Below, one piece after another: positions 49,142-60,566 of a stretch of 64,000 nucleotides of DNA. The first letter of the stretch is position 1, and each line of letters starts with the position of its first letter. The stretch is from the NCBI GenBank assembly GCA_024305405.1, contig JAKNDB010000110.1, forward strand, positions 1,054,001 to 1,118,000, in the 5' to 3' direction. The translations under genes were made by a program, and so were the position numbers. The notes beneath the pieces are model-generated. The model saw only the letters and a program-made list of their open reading frames with translations, had not been told where the DNA came from and searched no databases. Source of the DNA: Dirofilaria immitis. Its lineage: Eukaryota; Nematoda; Chromadorea; Rhabditida; Onchocercidae.

Positions 49142-50378
49142 TTAGAGAATTTTCAAATTTGAAATATTATTTTATTATTAATGCATATTCGAAGTTATTT
49201 AGAAAGTTTTTCAACATTAATTTCATTAGTATTTTCAAACAATAAGCAACATTCAGGCAAACATCCTTGAAAATGACTGGTACGAACTTGGTTGCTATAG
49301 TAATCAACGTTTTTCTTTTGTATTGTTGCAATTTTTTCTAAAAAAGTAGCGGAAAAAGAAAAAAGCTCCAAATCGCGAAAATTAAAATTTATTTCTCGTG
49401 ATATCCATATATTTAATATAGTTGTTACTGATGTAAGAACTAATGCTTTTATTGATAAAATGGTGCAATTAGTGATGTTGTTTATCAAATCAAACTGAAT
49501 TTTTGAATTTCCCTATACGAATGATCCATTATCAGCAAAAGCAGATTTATCCGTTTATCCGATGAATGCACTACTTTCGCCAAAAACAAAGGATAATAGT
49601 TAGCAAACGTAATGAACTTGGAAATATATGAATTTTTCATAACTTAGTAAAGAAATTACTCCACTAATTTATCTAATCTTCTATTGCTAGTTATACTACC
49701 AATAATGAATGGAAAATATATCAGAAATGAAGAACAAGTAAATCTAAGACTTAAATCAGATGAGCTGTTTGATAATTATTCATAGGTATCAAATAAGTAA
49801 TTTGCTTAAAATTATATATACTGAATATGTTTGCATCAGTGATGTTAAGCGCCAAATTTCTATCGTCATTATATTTAAACGGCAGACATTCACTCGAATG
49901 ACTGTTAGTTTGAAATGTTGGAAAATTTAAATTTTAATTAATTCCTCGAAATTGTTTTATATTTCATATTGTACTTTCTATAAATTTTTCTTATGAATCA
50001 ATTATTTGAAAAATTTAAAAATTGTGCTGCAATTTTGATCTTTGTTCATCAATTTTCGAAACTTACAAAAGTCTTTTCGAAAAAGAAAAAAGTAGATGAA
50101 AATTCATTCATAAAAAGAGAAAATAACATAATCACGCGAAGGATCTGAGCTAGGATAAAACATTTAAAAAAATAGGAAAACTGGCAGAAAATTAAAAGGA
50201 TGGAAAATGATATGAAGGAATAGAATGGGTTGAAAAAGGAATAATTTGAAGGAAAATGAGGGAGAATTGAAATAAAAGCAGAATGAGGAAACAACAGAGA
50301 TCATATTAGAGGTTCAAACTTGATGATGCTGATAGATGATATGTTGATTGTGACGATAAACAATTAGGATAATAAAGT
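49142..50378. other. AT-rich spacer upstream of the VGLL4-like gene
   Basis: Presumed upstream region of the minus-strand gene. A 97-codon open frame on the minus strand (49195-49488) is AT-rich, hydrophobic at its start and has no recognisable domain; I regard it as chance. Otherwise nothing is seen. Confidence 0.5.
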
Positions 50379-50930
50379 TCAATTAGAAACGAGATAGGAG
50401 GAAGTGGAAATTGCAAGTTTGCTATTTACAATTATTACAAATAAAAACGATTTCTTTCTCACATGTGAAAGGTTGAGATCAAGCGGATAACTACCTGAAA
50501 CTTTACCGGAAACGAAAGCATGAATTTCTCTCGGAGAATGTTGACACCACGATAGATGATGCCATGGATAAAATGAATAGATGGATAGATGAATTGGATA
50601 GAGACAGATGGATGGCATTTTCGCGTTTTGCGGAGAAAACGAAGAGAGAGCTGGATGGAATGCAGGCCGCGATTGTCGTTGCAAAACTGGAATTTGCAAA
50701 TTTGAAGTATTTGAACGCTTGTAGTCTTCGTGCCATCGTTCTTCTCTGTGCCGTTTTCACAACAATCATTCCACTTCTTTCTTCCACCCCTCCTTCCTAT
50801 ACTTCCGATCCGGCCTACTCGTATATAATTCCTTCTTTCTCTCCTCTCTTCTCCTCCTCTATTCATAATTCCTTCGCCCCCGTATTCAACTATACTGTAC
50901 TGTATCCTTTCTTATTGTTTATTTCTTGAT
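50379..50930. other. GC-richer block open on both strands, promoter or exon
   Basis: This 550-bp block is clearly less AT-rich than its surroundings. Long frames run on both strands: plus from 50564 (WMAFSRFAEKTKRELDGM then a hydrophobic stretch) and minus from 50866 and 50787 (Arg-rich starts). No domain is recognised in any of them. The second half is a CT-rich tract on the plus strand. It may be a core promoter with 5' UTR, or a first exon of the VGLL4-like gene. I cannot decide strand or coding status. Confidence 0.3.
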
Positions 50931-52260
50931 ATTAACATGGATGAAAATATGGCGTAGAGGAAAATATGAAAAGGATAAAACGGATATATGCATCAACCCG
51001 GTAAAACGAATCAGCAATAATGTATCGTTCATTATTGAATTGATAATTTCAATCTATCTCTTCTATTCTTATGCATAGATTACTTTTTCCTCTCGTATAT
51101 ATATATACATATATATATATATACGTATATATATATATACTGTATATATATACGTATATATATATATATATATACGTACAATTTAACAAATTTATTGGAA
51201 GAAAAAGAAAAACGAAGTTGATAGTAAGGAAGAGTAATGATCAAAACGAATTATAATGATAATTTAAAAAAAAAAAAAGGACTTATTTTTCTCATTAATT
51301 ATAATCAATTATTTTTTCTTTTTTTTTTCAAGTAAGAATATAGTATTGATATCGATGGCATTATAAATAGTAATAGCGTTTCTTGTGAAAAGTACTTATG
51401 TGATATTAGTCGATCTGATTTTTAGCAAGTTTTGATTTTTTAATTTTATTCACTTCTTAGCATTTGTAATTATTAGCATAAATGGCTGATTTAAATATAA
51501 TTATTATCCCTCTAAAATTGTCAGCATTTGTTGTAATGAGAAGGAACTTTAAATGGAAAAGAATAAAATAATATGAATCGATTTGATTTTATTCAAACAT
51601 TTAGCTATACTGTATAAACTGATTAGTACTAATATGTCCCCATTTCCTTTCCGGAGATGTATGAATTACAAAAACAAAATGTTCGAAAAGAAGAAATATA
51701 TTTTTGATCAGATAAGAAGATACCATAATTAAATATTATTTTTAATTTTTTGATGAACGGATTAAGTTCTTAGAAATTTAGGAGGAATAAAGAAGAAAAA
51801 AGAAAAGTTTTATAACGGATTAAATTTTGAAGAAAGGTTCAAATATAACGGATCAAATTTTAAAGGAATTTAAGAGCGAATAAAGATGAAGAAAAATGCA
51901 ATTTTACGAAGCTATTCTAATATACTACAAAATAAAGCAATTATAGATAAAATTTACATTAATAGGAAGAAGGATGTACTAGCAAATAGAAGTTTGATAT
52001 ATTGTTGCATAATTTGCAATTATATCTTAACATTAATGTAAGTTATGTAAAATGTAAATGAACGTAAGCATGTAGATACAAATGCAAATGCAAATGAATG
52101 CATAGATATAAAATATAACGTATTGTAAGCATAAAATATTTGTGTATAATCTTAAATTAAAAGTTTTATTAGTCAGCTGATTGTTAGTTTATTTAAAATT
52201 GTTATTTGATAGTAGCCACTGTGAACGTAGCAGTAATAAACTTTTGCATAATATGAATTT
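50931..52260. other. AT-rich region without a visible gene
   Basis: Holds an AT dinucleotide microsatellite and short imperfect duplications (for example TTATAACGGAT- and AATATAACGGAT-type copies near 51810-51860). No coding signal is seen. Confidence 0.6.
51095..51178. repeat. AT microsatellite with TACGTA interruptions
   Basis: Runs of AT broken by ACAT, ACGT and ACTG. The open frame over it codes only for Tyr-Ile repeats and is not a gene. Confidence 0.95.
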
Positions 52261-52267
52261 GTTGCAG

Positions 52268-52467
52268 ATAAATCCACAGATACACATACATACGGACGCT
52301 CGCCTATTATTCGTTATCACGACGATCAGTTAATACCACTCACAGCAATAACCATCAAAACTAGGGCAACTTTAGTGCTTACGACGAATATTGGCTCACG
52401 TCCTATCATTATTGCATATCAAAAATTGCATTACGATGACCATGAGATGAGGATGTTGATTAATTGA
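52268..52467 (+). CDS. Candidate terminal exon of an unknown plus-strand gene
   Basis: After a GTTGCAG acceptor, 65 codons stay open to TGA in a stretch much richer in G and C than its flanks: THTYGRSPIIRYHDDQLIPL and later NIGSRPIIIAYQKLHYDD. There is no ATG near its start, so it would be a last exon. Composition and codon variety suggest coding; I do not recognise the protein and found no partner exon. Confidence 0.35.
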
Positions 52468-54525
52468 TTTGAAACAATATTTAAATGTTATTTGCATGAC
52501 TTATCAAATGTTTTGCATCAGAAGTTTTAAAACCATACCAGTGTAATGATAAATTTAAATCAAAACTAAACTTGAGAAAAATGATAAAAATAGTAACTGC
52601 ATTATCGTTTTAAAGTGTCGATCGATTTAAGCCGAAAGTGTCAGAACTTCTCGATACGAACAATTATTTGAAATTTACGTTATTAATGAGTCTTTTGTAT
52701 ATATCATGATATATTCTAAGAAACAGTTTAAATATTTTGTGTACATGTTCTGATTGATTATTATGAATTTATCCGATTATTACAATAAAAAATATCAAGA
52801 AATTGATATGAGCAGTAATAACTATTATCCATTCTTATCATTATCATTTAATTAACAGTAATAAATCAATATCTTTTAAATGATTAAAACTTTTAAATGA
52901 TATATTAAACTGTATGCAAAAGAAGAAAAAGAAGATTGAGCAGGCGTTGTAAGTGAGGAAAACAAAAATGACTTTGCTCTTTTTATCGGTAGATTTAGGT
53001 GCAAAACTTTGAAGAATGTTTGGAATGACATTCTCTACCAACTAATCATTCCCGGACTGATATATATATATACATATATTGATAGCGATGCACGGTGAGA
53101 ATCGAGCAACGGTAGTGTTCTTATTCCCTCCCCACTTGTTACACTTCCTCGGTACTATTATCCTTCTACGTTGACCGTCTTTTCTTCATAACTCTTTCTA
53201 TTCTTCTTTCCCGTCCTTGTCGATTAAGAAATAGGGGAAAAAAGCGGAATATGAAAAATTTGTAGAATTCAAAAAATTTTATGTATAAATTATAAAATCG
53301 TTTATTTGTTTCTTTTTCTAAAAATTTTTCTCTTTACTTTCCTCTTATTTACCATTAAATATTGACTAATTATGCCTCTCGGAGTCACAACCTTACGTCA
53401 AAGGATATTTGATAAACTAGTTAACATTATATTTTACATTTTCATCACTCAATAATTAAATCAAATCAATATATAAATATATTGAAGTGATGAGAAAATT
53501 GAAATTTTTAACAGAAATTTGTACTTACATGCACACAATTCTATTTTTTGCTCCATTGTTAAAATTTAACGAGAAAATTTTGTTTATTTACACATAATTT
53601 TAAAATTTAAAACAAAAATTATTGCTATTGAATAATTATTGTATACCTTTATCAGAGAATACACAAGATTAAGCTAAATTATTCAGCAAATATTTTCAAT
53701 ATACTTTCATTTTTGTGCTTAGCGATCAACAGCGATAATTTAATTTGTATTGATTCCCGAATTTTCATCATTGCATCGTATTTGTCATTTTTGTTGAATC
53801 AATGAACAATTTCCAGTCTTTTGTCTATAGTTTTAGGTACGAAATAAAAAAAAAAAAAAAAAAAACTAAACCAAATATGAACTGGTGTTGATCATTTCAA
53901 TATCATCAAATATAGATTAACAACTATATGTTGATAATATTCACTTAAAAGATGCATTAAAAAACAGTGAATTTTTTTCGAAATAAGTTTGCTCCCAGTA
54001 AAAACTTACATAAGAAGAGCATTTTGTTACTTTGTAATTTCCAATATCTTTTGACGCTTCATGTATTTTTTTGCTGACCGATTTATACGTCAATCTTATT
54101 TTTCTTTGCCTTTCTTTATCCTTTTTTATCATCATATTTACCATTATTTTCAATTTGGCACTTTTTTTGGCTACGAAGATAATACAAACCAATGTTTTTA
54201 AAGAGTTTTTACATAACAATCATTGATAAAATGCTTTCTCTTACTGTTAAAAATCAAAGTGTATATGAAAAAAATTTTGCATATGAAATTTAGACAGGAA
54301 AAAGTTTCGCAAAAAATGAAAAAATTGTGTTTTATAAATATATATAAATTGTCTTTTATAAATATATAAGCAAAAAAATTGTATTTTATAAATATATTTT
54401 TCCATTTGATATTTTACAGTGCTAGACTTCAATTGCTAAATTTTACTTATGAAAATATGAACTGTATATATTATCGTTTTTTTTTAATGGAAACTTTAAA
54501 GATTTAAAAATTGATTTTCTTTCAG
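52468..54525. other. AT-rich region without a visible gene
   Basis: Contains a GC-richer pyrimidine patch at about 53080-53230, which could be promoter-like, an A20 run at 53846-53865, and a triplicated short repeat near 54324. No supported coding sequence. Confidence 0.55.
54324..54397. repeat. Three spaced copies of a 20-bp unit
   Basis: ATTGTxTTTTATAAATATAT occurs at 54324-54343, 54348-54367 and 54378-54397, each differing only at the sixth base (G, C, A). Confidence 0.85.
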
Positions 54526-55628
54526 AATGTTGCAGAAAAAGAAATATTAAGTCACTTAAATTTAAGATCTCAATGCTCAACAGTTACAGAATGGAAAGTA
54601 TTATATATTTCGCATTTCTTCTTGCTATATCTAATGGAAAGAATGTTTCTGAAAAGTTTGAAGAAAAATGCAAAAAAGAGCGAAATTGGATGATAAAATA
54701 GAAAAGTCAATAATCAAGCAAATCCGGCGGTTTTTTTAGGACGCGAAACCGATCAGTGATGAGCGATAGGATACGAAATGATGACGAATGAAAATCATGC
54801 TTAAATTTAAAAGGTAAATATCGGTAAACATTCATTTCTGTTAATTCTTATTCAAAATTATATTTACACCTGTTTTTCATCATTCTCACATTAAACTAGT
54901 TTTTTATAAAACTTTTCAGCAAAAAAAGGTTTGATAATTTTTGATTCCGAATCACCGAAAATTCTTGATTGAATGAGATTGGTTAGCAATATTTGACATG
55001 TTGGCTCGTTTCAATAGCCCCATATTAAACTCAATATGAAACTTCTACATAGTCTGGGGTTTTACTATTTTGAATGGCTGACAAGGTTTGATAATTTTTA
55101 ATTCGGAATTGCCGAAAATTTATGTCCGAATTCCGATGTTATCAGAATATAAAAATCACGCCTATAGTTATAATACCGCATGACTTTCTGGCTGCAAGCT
55201 GTTTTAAAACTCGAAAAATTTTCAATTTGAAAAAAAAATTATTTATTGATATTCAGAATTCTCTAGCCGCTAAATTAATTTAGAATGACCTGAAATATGA
55301 AGCCTTTCCAAGTTAGCCTGATATTTAGTTCTCTTAATATATTCTCTTTACTATAATAATTAACTCATAAACTAACAATTTCTTGGTGGTTCACTGTTTT
55401 CTTATGCATCAAATTCATCAGCTGTCCTCCTCTTTCGCATGTTTCATATTTCCAGATGACAACTTTAATATTAGCAAGCGTGGTTACGTATACATTTTGG
55501 CTATTTATAAAGGTATGCCACTTAATAAAAATTTTTGCAATTTTTATTTGAAATTTGATGCGTTCTTTACATCGTCACGTCACTTCCAGTCATGTGACAC
55601 GCATATACTCATCGAATTTTGGCCGTGA
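54526..55628 (+). CDS. Speculative short-exon gene fragment
   Basis: Three short exons can be chained in phase 0. The first, 54526-54597 (TTTCAG acceptor, GTATTA donor), encodes NVAEKEILSHLNLRS then QCSTVTEWK. The second, 55456-55512 (TTCCAG acceptor, GTATGC donor), encodes a hydrophobic MTTLILASVVTYTFWLFIK. The third, 55590-55628, ends in TGA. The first piece looks coding; the other two are weak, and chains of this kind arise by chance in AT-rich DNA. No family is recognised. Confidence 0.2.
54926..55120. repeat. 38-bp direct repeat pair, 157 bp apart
   Basis: Copies at 54926-54963 and 55083-55120 share 34 of 38 positions (AAGGTTTGATAATTTTT start, GCCGAAAATT-type end). Confidence 0.8.
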
Positions 55629-56143
55629 GAAATTAATAGCTATACAAGCAACTAGCATTTTCATTATCCTACAAAAAAATTTCCCATATGGAAACAAATA
55701 ATCCTGCAAAATTATTAATAAAGAAATCTTTTTCATTTGAATATATTATAAACAACAGCAATTTCCAAATGAAGTCACATGAATTCAAAATCATCTTCAA
55801 ATTCAAACAGATATAAATCATTGCAAAACAATTTTCAAATTAATTAAACTCTCTTCTTGTCAACTAATTAGTACAATATGATATGACAGAAATAGGTATA
55901 ATAATTTCTCATAATTTCTTAATAAATATATTCCAAAATGAAACAATTCAATAAAAATTAGAAACTTAAAGTGGAGATTTCCATCTGATGGAAAATAATT
56001 TATGAACAGCATAAGCGAAATGAGTTTAACATGTTTTTGGAGATGGTTTTGATCTTGCCCAGATCGTTTCGATATTCGTCCTTGAGTGATGAGTCGCGTG
56101 AAATGGTGTATCATGCAGAGAGAACGAGAAGTGTCATGAATTG

Positions 56144-56557
56144 ATTCATTTCATTCATTCATTCCATTCATTCCCATTCAATTCATTCATTCATTCCATT
56201 CATTCCCATTCCATTCATTTCATTCCATTCATTTCATTCCATTCATTTCATTCCATTCATTCATTCCATTCATTCATTCCATTCATTTCATTCCATTCAT
56301 TCATTCCATTCATTTCATTCCATTCATTCACTCCATTCATTTCATTCCATTCATTTCATTCCATTCATTCACTCCATTCATTTCATTCCATTCATTCACT
56401 CCATTCATTTCATTCCATTCATTCACTCCATTCATTTCATTCCATTCATTCATTCCATTCATTTCATTCCATTCATTTCATTCCATTCATTTCATTCCAT
56501 TCATTCACTCCATTCATTTCATTCCATTCATTTCATTCCATTCATTCATTCATTCAT
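56144..56557. repeat. CATTC / CATTT satellite-like array, 414 bp
   Basis: An array of CATTC, CATTT and CACTC pentamer/tetramer words. A higher-order pattern alternates a 14-bp CATTCATTTCATTC block with 13-bp CATTCATTCACTC blocks. The plus frame is open through it as a Phe-His-Ser-Ile repeat, which is a by-product of the array. Confidence 0.95.
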
Positions 56558-56781
56558 CGCTTATCATTTCATTCCTTTCCTTCCATCCACCTTCGCAATT
56601 GTCTTCCCCTTGTATTTTTAGAAGAAAAAAGTATTTCGAGTAATCATACAACACTATTAACTACTGCAATTCCTCTCAATTTTCTTCTCATTTCTCTTTC
56701 TTCCTCCATGTTACAAACTGTTGCGTTATTTCTGGATGAAGTAATAATCAGAACAGTAAACGATTTGTTAGATCTGAATAA

Positions 56782-56877
56782 ATGAAAGAACTTAAACATG
56801 AAGTCAAAAACTTCGAACTTCGAATGAGAGTATTCTTCTTCATGAATCATCTTGAAGATAAGAGAAATTCCGAATAA
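56782..56877 (+). CDS. Candidate exon with a centrosomin N-terminal (CM1-like) motif
   Basis: Thirty-one codons, MKELKHEVKNFELRMRVFFF then MNHLEDKRNSE and TAA. The pattern ELK-x-E-xx-N-xx-L-xx-R-xx-F resembles the CM1 motif of CDK5RAP2/centrosomin (ELKKENFNLKLRIYFLEER), which binds gamma-tubulin complexes. The upstream frame ends LLDLNK at a TGA one base out of register and would join if its AAA were one base longer. The match is short and unsupported by neighbours. Confidence 0.25.
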   Translation: MKELKHEVKNFELRMRVFFFMNHLEDKRNSE

Positions 56878-57240
56878 ATTTCACCGCAAGATAGCGCAAA
56901 AGTATAAAGTAGGATTTATTTCATTCGGATTACCCATCACTAACACATTGTTATCCAAATATCGTGAAGTTTTACATAAGAAAATTTTTGAACAAGATTA
57001 TCCTGAAAAATTCTGGAAGTATAATAAAAAAACTTGTGGCATCCTTTTCTTATTGTTTTAATAATAACATTCAGGAAATATTTAAAATTTTTTCAGGAAA
57101 TATAGTTTTGAATTATTATAACAGTATGCCGAAAATTTAAGTTTTTGTTTTAAATTTGTTTAATTAAATTAATCTTAGTAAAATAAATCAAAAATTCGAT
57201 ATGAAAATAAAAATATAATTAAGATGGCATTAGAGACTAA
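56878..57240 (+). other. Open frame of unclear status beside the CM1-like motif
   Basis: A 69-codon frame from 56852 to 57061 on the plus strand (KIREIPNKFHRKIAQKYKVG and on) overlaps the end of the CM1-like frame. Lys-rich, no domain. It might be a continuation of the same exon in another frame or chance. The rest is AT-rich and empty. Confidence 0.2.
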
Positions 57241-57247
57241 AATAATG

Positions 57248-57469
57248 TCACATTTTGTTCAACAAATTTAGATGATTATAAAACTGTGCCAACACAAAAA
57301 TAAACAGAAAAAAAGTTCTACACTCGAGAAATTGTTGTCGTAACAAATTATACTGTGACTGATCGAAATGTTCCAAACAAAATGTTTCAATGATCCAATA
57401 TCCGAACTGTACAAAGAGCGACCCACTATAAACCATCAAAAATAATATATAACAAATGGTATTCAACAT
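57248..57469 (-). CDS. Candidate exon, unknown protein
   Basis: Seventy-three codons on the minus strand, with an internal TTTGTACAG acceptor before FGYWIIETFCLEHFDQSQYN and LLRQQFLECR. Codon variety in the middle exceeds the flanks. Hydrophobic at both ends; no family is recognised. It could belong to the same minus-strand gene as the exon at 60423-60566, but nothing proves it. Confidence 0.2.
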   Translation of the reverse strand: MLNTICYILFLMVYSGSLFVQFGYWIIETFCLEHFDQSQYNLLRQQFLECRTFFLFIFVLAQFYNHLNLLNKM

Positions 57470-58360
57470 TCTCCACTATTCAGGAATGGTTCCCTAAAAT
57501 ATCGATCGCTGAAATTGAATAATTAATTTTATTAAGTAGAAAAAACAGATGCATTGAGACTTGACTCCTTATCAGCTCATTTCTGATATGAGCTTATGTT
57601 TCCTCAAAAATGAGTTATATAGATATTATTGAATGAAATTTAAAAATAGAACAGCAGAAATAAGTTAATGATAGTTCGATTCTGACTGCTAAATATTCAT
57701 TTCTTATTATCTATATTAATAGAAATTTCTTCAAGCAAACAACCTATGCAATCAATGCAACAGGCATGATTGATAATTTCTGATATTCTATTTAACAATT
57801 CTTTGTACAAATGATCAAAGCGATTATCAGATATACCTTAAAAATGAATAAGTGTAAATATTATTGGATGAAATTTAGTTGAATGTTTCATTAAACGTTA
57901 ATTAACAATCAATTAATTTGTCATGCTAATTATTGCTCTTATTCAGCAATATTGGGTGATAAAAAAATATGGCAAAATCAGATATGCAATAATCAAAGAA
58001 TGAATAATTTTTGAAATATATTAATTAATGCTTTGAATGATTTTTTAAGGAGTATTAGAGATGGAACTGAAAGAAAAGGAATATTAATTTCAATGGGAAA
58101 TAATAACAAATGTTTGGTAGATAATTAGTCTACTAAATTTTAATGTTAAGTTGATCAGTGCAACCTGAATGAAATAAACAACATATATTGTTATTAATAA
58201 AAGAAAGAAAAACGAGGAAAAATTGTAAGTTTTAATCGAATCAGTAATCTGCAAACTAGTATTTTATTCGCAATGATAGTTGAAATTTCATAATTTTCAA
58301 ATATTTATTTTTTGGTTATTTAGTCAAAATCAGATAAAACAAGGAATCACATTATTCCTG

Positions 58361-58665
58361 CAAAATTATTCTTTAAGATTTGTAGCAAAACAAACAATCG
58401 AATCCAGAAATTATGATCATTCCCGAGAAATTATAATATCGTTGGGAAATCACCATCGAGAAATTTTTCGTTAAAATTTTGTAAAACAAGTGGTCAAATC
58501 CAGAAATTAGAATCTAAGGGACATTATGGCCATTCTCGAAAAATAATTTTTTAAAATTTGTCAGAAAACAAATAATTAAATCCAGAAATTATAGTCATCA
58601 TCGGGAAATTATTCTTTAAAATTCGTCGCATAAATGATAATTAAATCATATGAACTGTCATAGCT
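58361..58665. repeat. Diverged tandem repeat, three to four copies
   Basis: A unit of about 65-100 bp recurs: AAATTATTCTTTAAGATTTG followed by a segment with AATCCAGAAATTA and then ATCATTCCCGAG. Copies begin near 58362, 58460, 58541 and 58606; the fourth is shortened. Lengths and bases differ between copies, so it is old. Confidence 0.75.
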
Positions 58666-58844
58666 TTTCAATCGGTTCTCTCCGCATAAAAAAATGAAAA
58701 ATAAATAGAAATAAAGCAAAAAAGGATAGAAAAGAAATTGATTTTAAGAAAACAGCGAATTAGTAATTCACTGTTGGAAATAGGTGTCGTTCGATACTTA
58801 CTTTTTAAATAGCTATTTTATAGGCAAATATGTTCATCCATCCA

Positions 58845-58906
58845 TTCAACCAACCAACCAACCAACCAACCAATCAACCAACTAACCAACCAATCAACCG
58901 ATCAAC
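58845..58906. repeat. AACC tetranucleotide repeat
   Basis: About fifteen AACC units with AATC and AACT variants. Confidence 0.95.
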
Positions 58907-59430
58907 AGTCATTAACCATTGGCGATGAAAGTTTAATCGGTCTGAAACTCGTCCTTTTCCCAACATATTGCTTTTTTTCTTCACTCTATTTCTCTTCCTT
59001 CTCTTTTGTATGTTTACATGACAAATGTGTAATGCTGAAAAATAAAATTATAATCAGGTAAAAACAGAACAACAGGTAAAATTGGTGACGTCACTTTTTC
59101 TTCTTTTTATTATTGCCCAAAACATATTTTTTGTTTTGTTTTTTGTTTTTCTTTCGTTAATTAGAAATAACATAAATCATTAGAAGGCAAATGGATGGAA
59201 TGAAGTTATTGTAAATCTTCTTCTTAACATAATATTTCGCATTTTTGATGATTATTGCTGATTGTATAATAATAATAATTCAATGATTATATAATAAAAG
59301 TATTTGGCAAAAGGAGCACACAATTTTTGTTTATTTACAATGGGTGAACTAATTGCCTTTCAACCTTTCAAATTACACACCAATTTTTCAAGCAAACTAT
59401 TTTTATTAGTATCAACTTTTCACTTGAGAA

Positions 59431-59484
59431 CATACACATACACAAATACACACAGACACGCACACGCATGCACGCACGCACGCC
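59431..59484. repeat. CA / CACG low-complexity tract
   Basis: CATACACA words grading into CACGCACG units. Confidence 0.9.
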
Positions 59485-60422
59485 TATGTATACACTGATG
59501 GACAACGCTATTTTGCCGTCGCTTAAATCGGCAAATTGTTACCGACGAAAGTGACAAAAAATATAAGGAATCGTTAAAATATGGCAGTACTTATTATTTT
59601 TTACATAAATTAAATCTTATTGCTATGATAAGTTGCAAAACGATAACGTGAAGTTCAAAGTGACAAGGGATTAAATGACAATATAAAAAGTAAGCAATAA
59701 AAGTCAAAGATAGCGAAGGATCAAATAATAAAATGAGAAAGAAATAAGGAATAATAAAGTAACTATTCCAAAAATAAATAAATACACTTTTGGCAATCTC
59801 TAATACCGAAAAACATTTTTATTCGACAGTTTGTGCTGTTATCAATTTGTGTCAGTTGTGTTTTTGAGTCCGATTTTAATCCTCAAAATATTTATTCCAT
59901 CATTTTCTATTTATAATTCTTAATCATTAAATTTTTATTTATTTATCATTCTTTATATTCTGACTGTCATTTTACTCGAAATCAAACATTCGAAAACAAT
60001 GATTCCAATTTCATTTTGATACCACAAATTTCAAAATTTTAGATTCGGTTTTTTATCATTTCCAACTTATTTCTATTTCCTTACTGACACTTTCTATAAT
60101 AGTATGATTTCTTGGCAAGCAAGAATGTGAAAAAAATGACTGTATCATTCTGTAGATATTTATTGTCTCACCAATACAATATCGGAACTACAAATTTTTA
60201 TTTATTCACTTTTTTTTCTGTCTCGCTATGTCCATCAAGTTTTATATAATTAGTAATAACTATAATCCATAGATTATCATCTTTCTTCAAGTATCAGTTC
60301 TTCATTTCTTATCTGTTTCCTTTAAAAACAGTCCCGAATATTCAGATGCATAATGTTACGGTGCTTGATTTTTTTGAATTCTTTTAAAACAAATTAGTTA
60401 AAATAATACTTATCATACTTAC

Positions 60423-60566
60423 CCATATTCATCACTATAAATTTCTAAAGTTCTACTATAATACAATGATAATCCAGATGTGTTTATTTTTAAGTTACCA
60501 ATATAAGGGTGATGATATTTGCATCTCTTTTTATCTGATAGATTATACATTTCTAGCTTCCCTTTC
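60423..60566 (-). CDS. Candidate internal exon, unknown protein
   Basis: Bounded by a TTCAG acceptor and a consensus GTAAGT donor, 144 bp, symmetric (phase 2 in and out), fully open. It encodes GKLEMYNLSDKKRCKYHHPY, then IGNLKINTSGLSLYYSRTLE and IYSDEYG, a globular-looking, well-mixed composition unlike the AT-rich flanks. I do not recognise the family, and the flanking exons are not identified. Confidence 0.45.

Larger units (their letters stand above)
57470..60422. other. Gene-poor AT-rich region with simple and diverged repeats
   Basis: No coding sequence I can support. It holds the diverged tandem repeat at 58361-58665, an AACC tetranucleotide array and a CA/CACG tract, listed separately. 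Confidence 0.6.

Noticed and set aside
51071..51256. Tyr/Ile-repeat frame
   Set aside because: Produced by the AT microsatellite.
56141..56785. The longest open frame in the window, 214 codons (Phe-His-Ser-Ile repeats)
   Set aside because: It is open because the CATTC array lacks stop codons; the repeat, not a protein, explains it. Only the tail after about 56700 might be coding.
58845..58906. Regularly spaced short repeats as a possible CRISPR-like array
   Set aside because: Plain AACC tetranucleotides with no spacers, in a eukaryotic genome.
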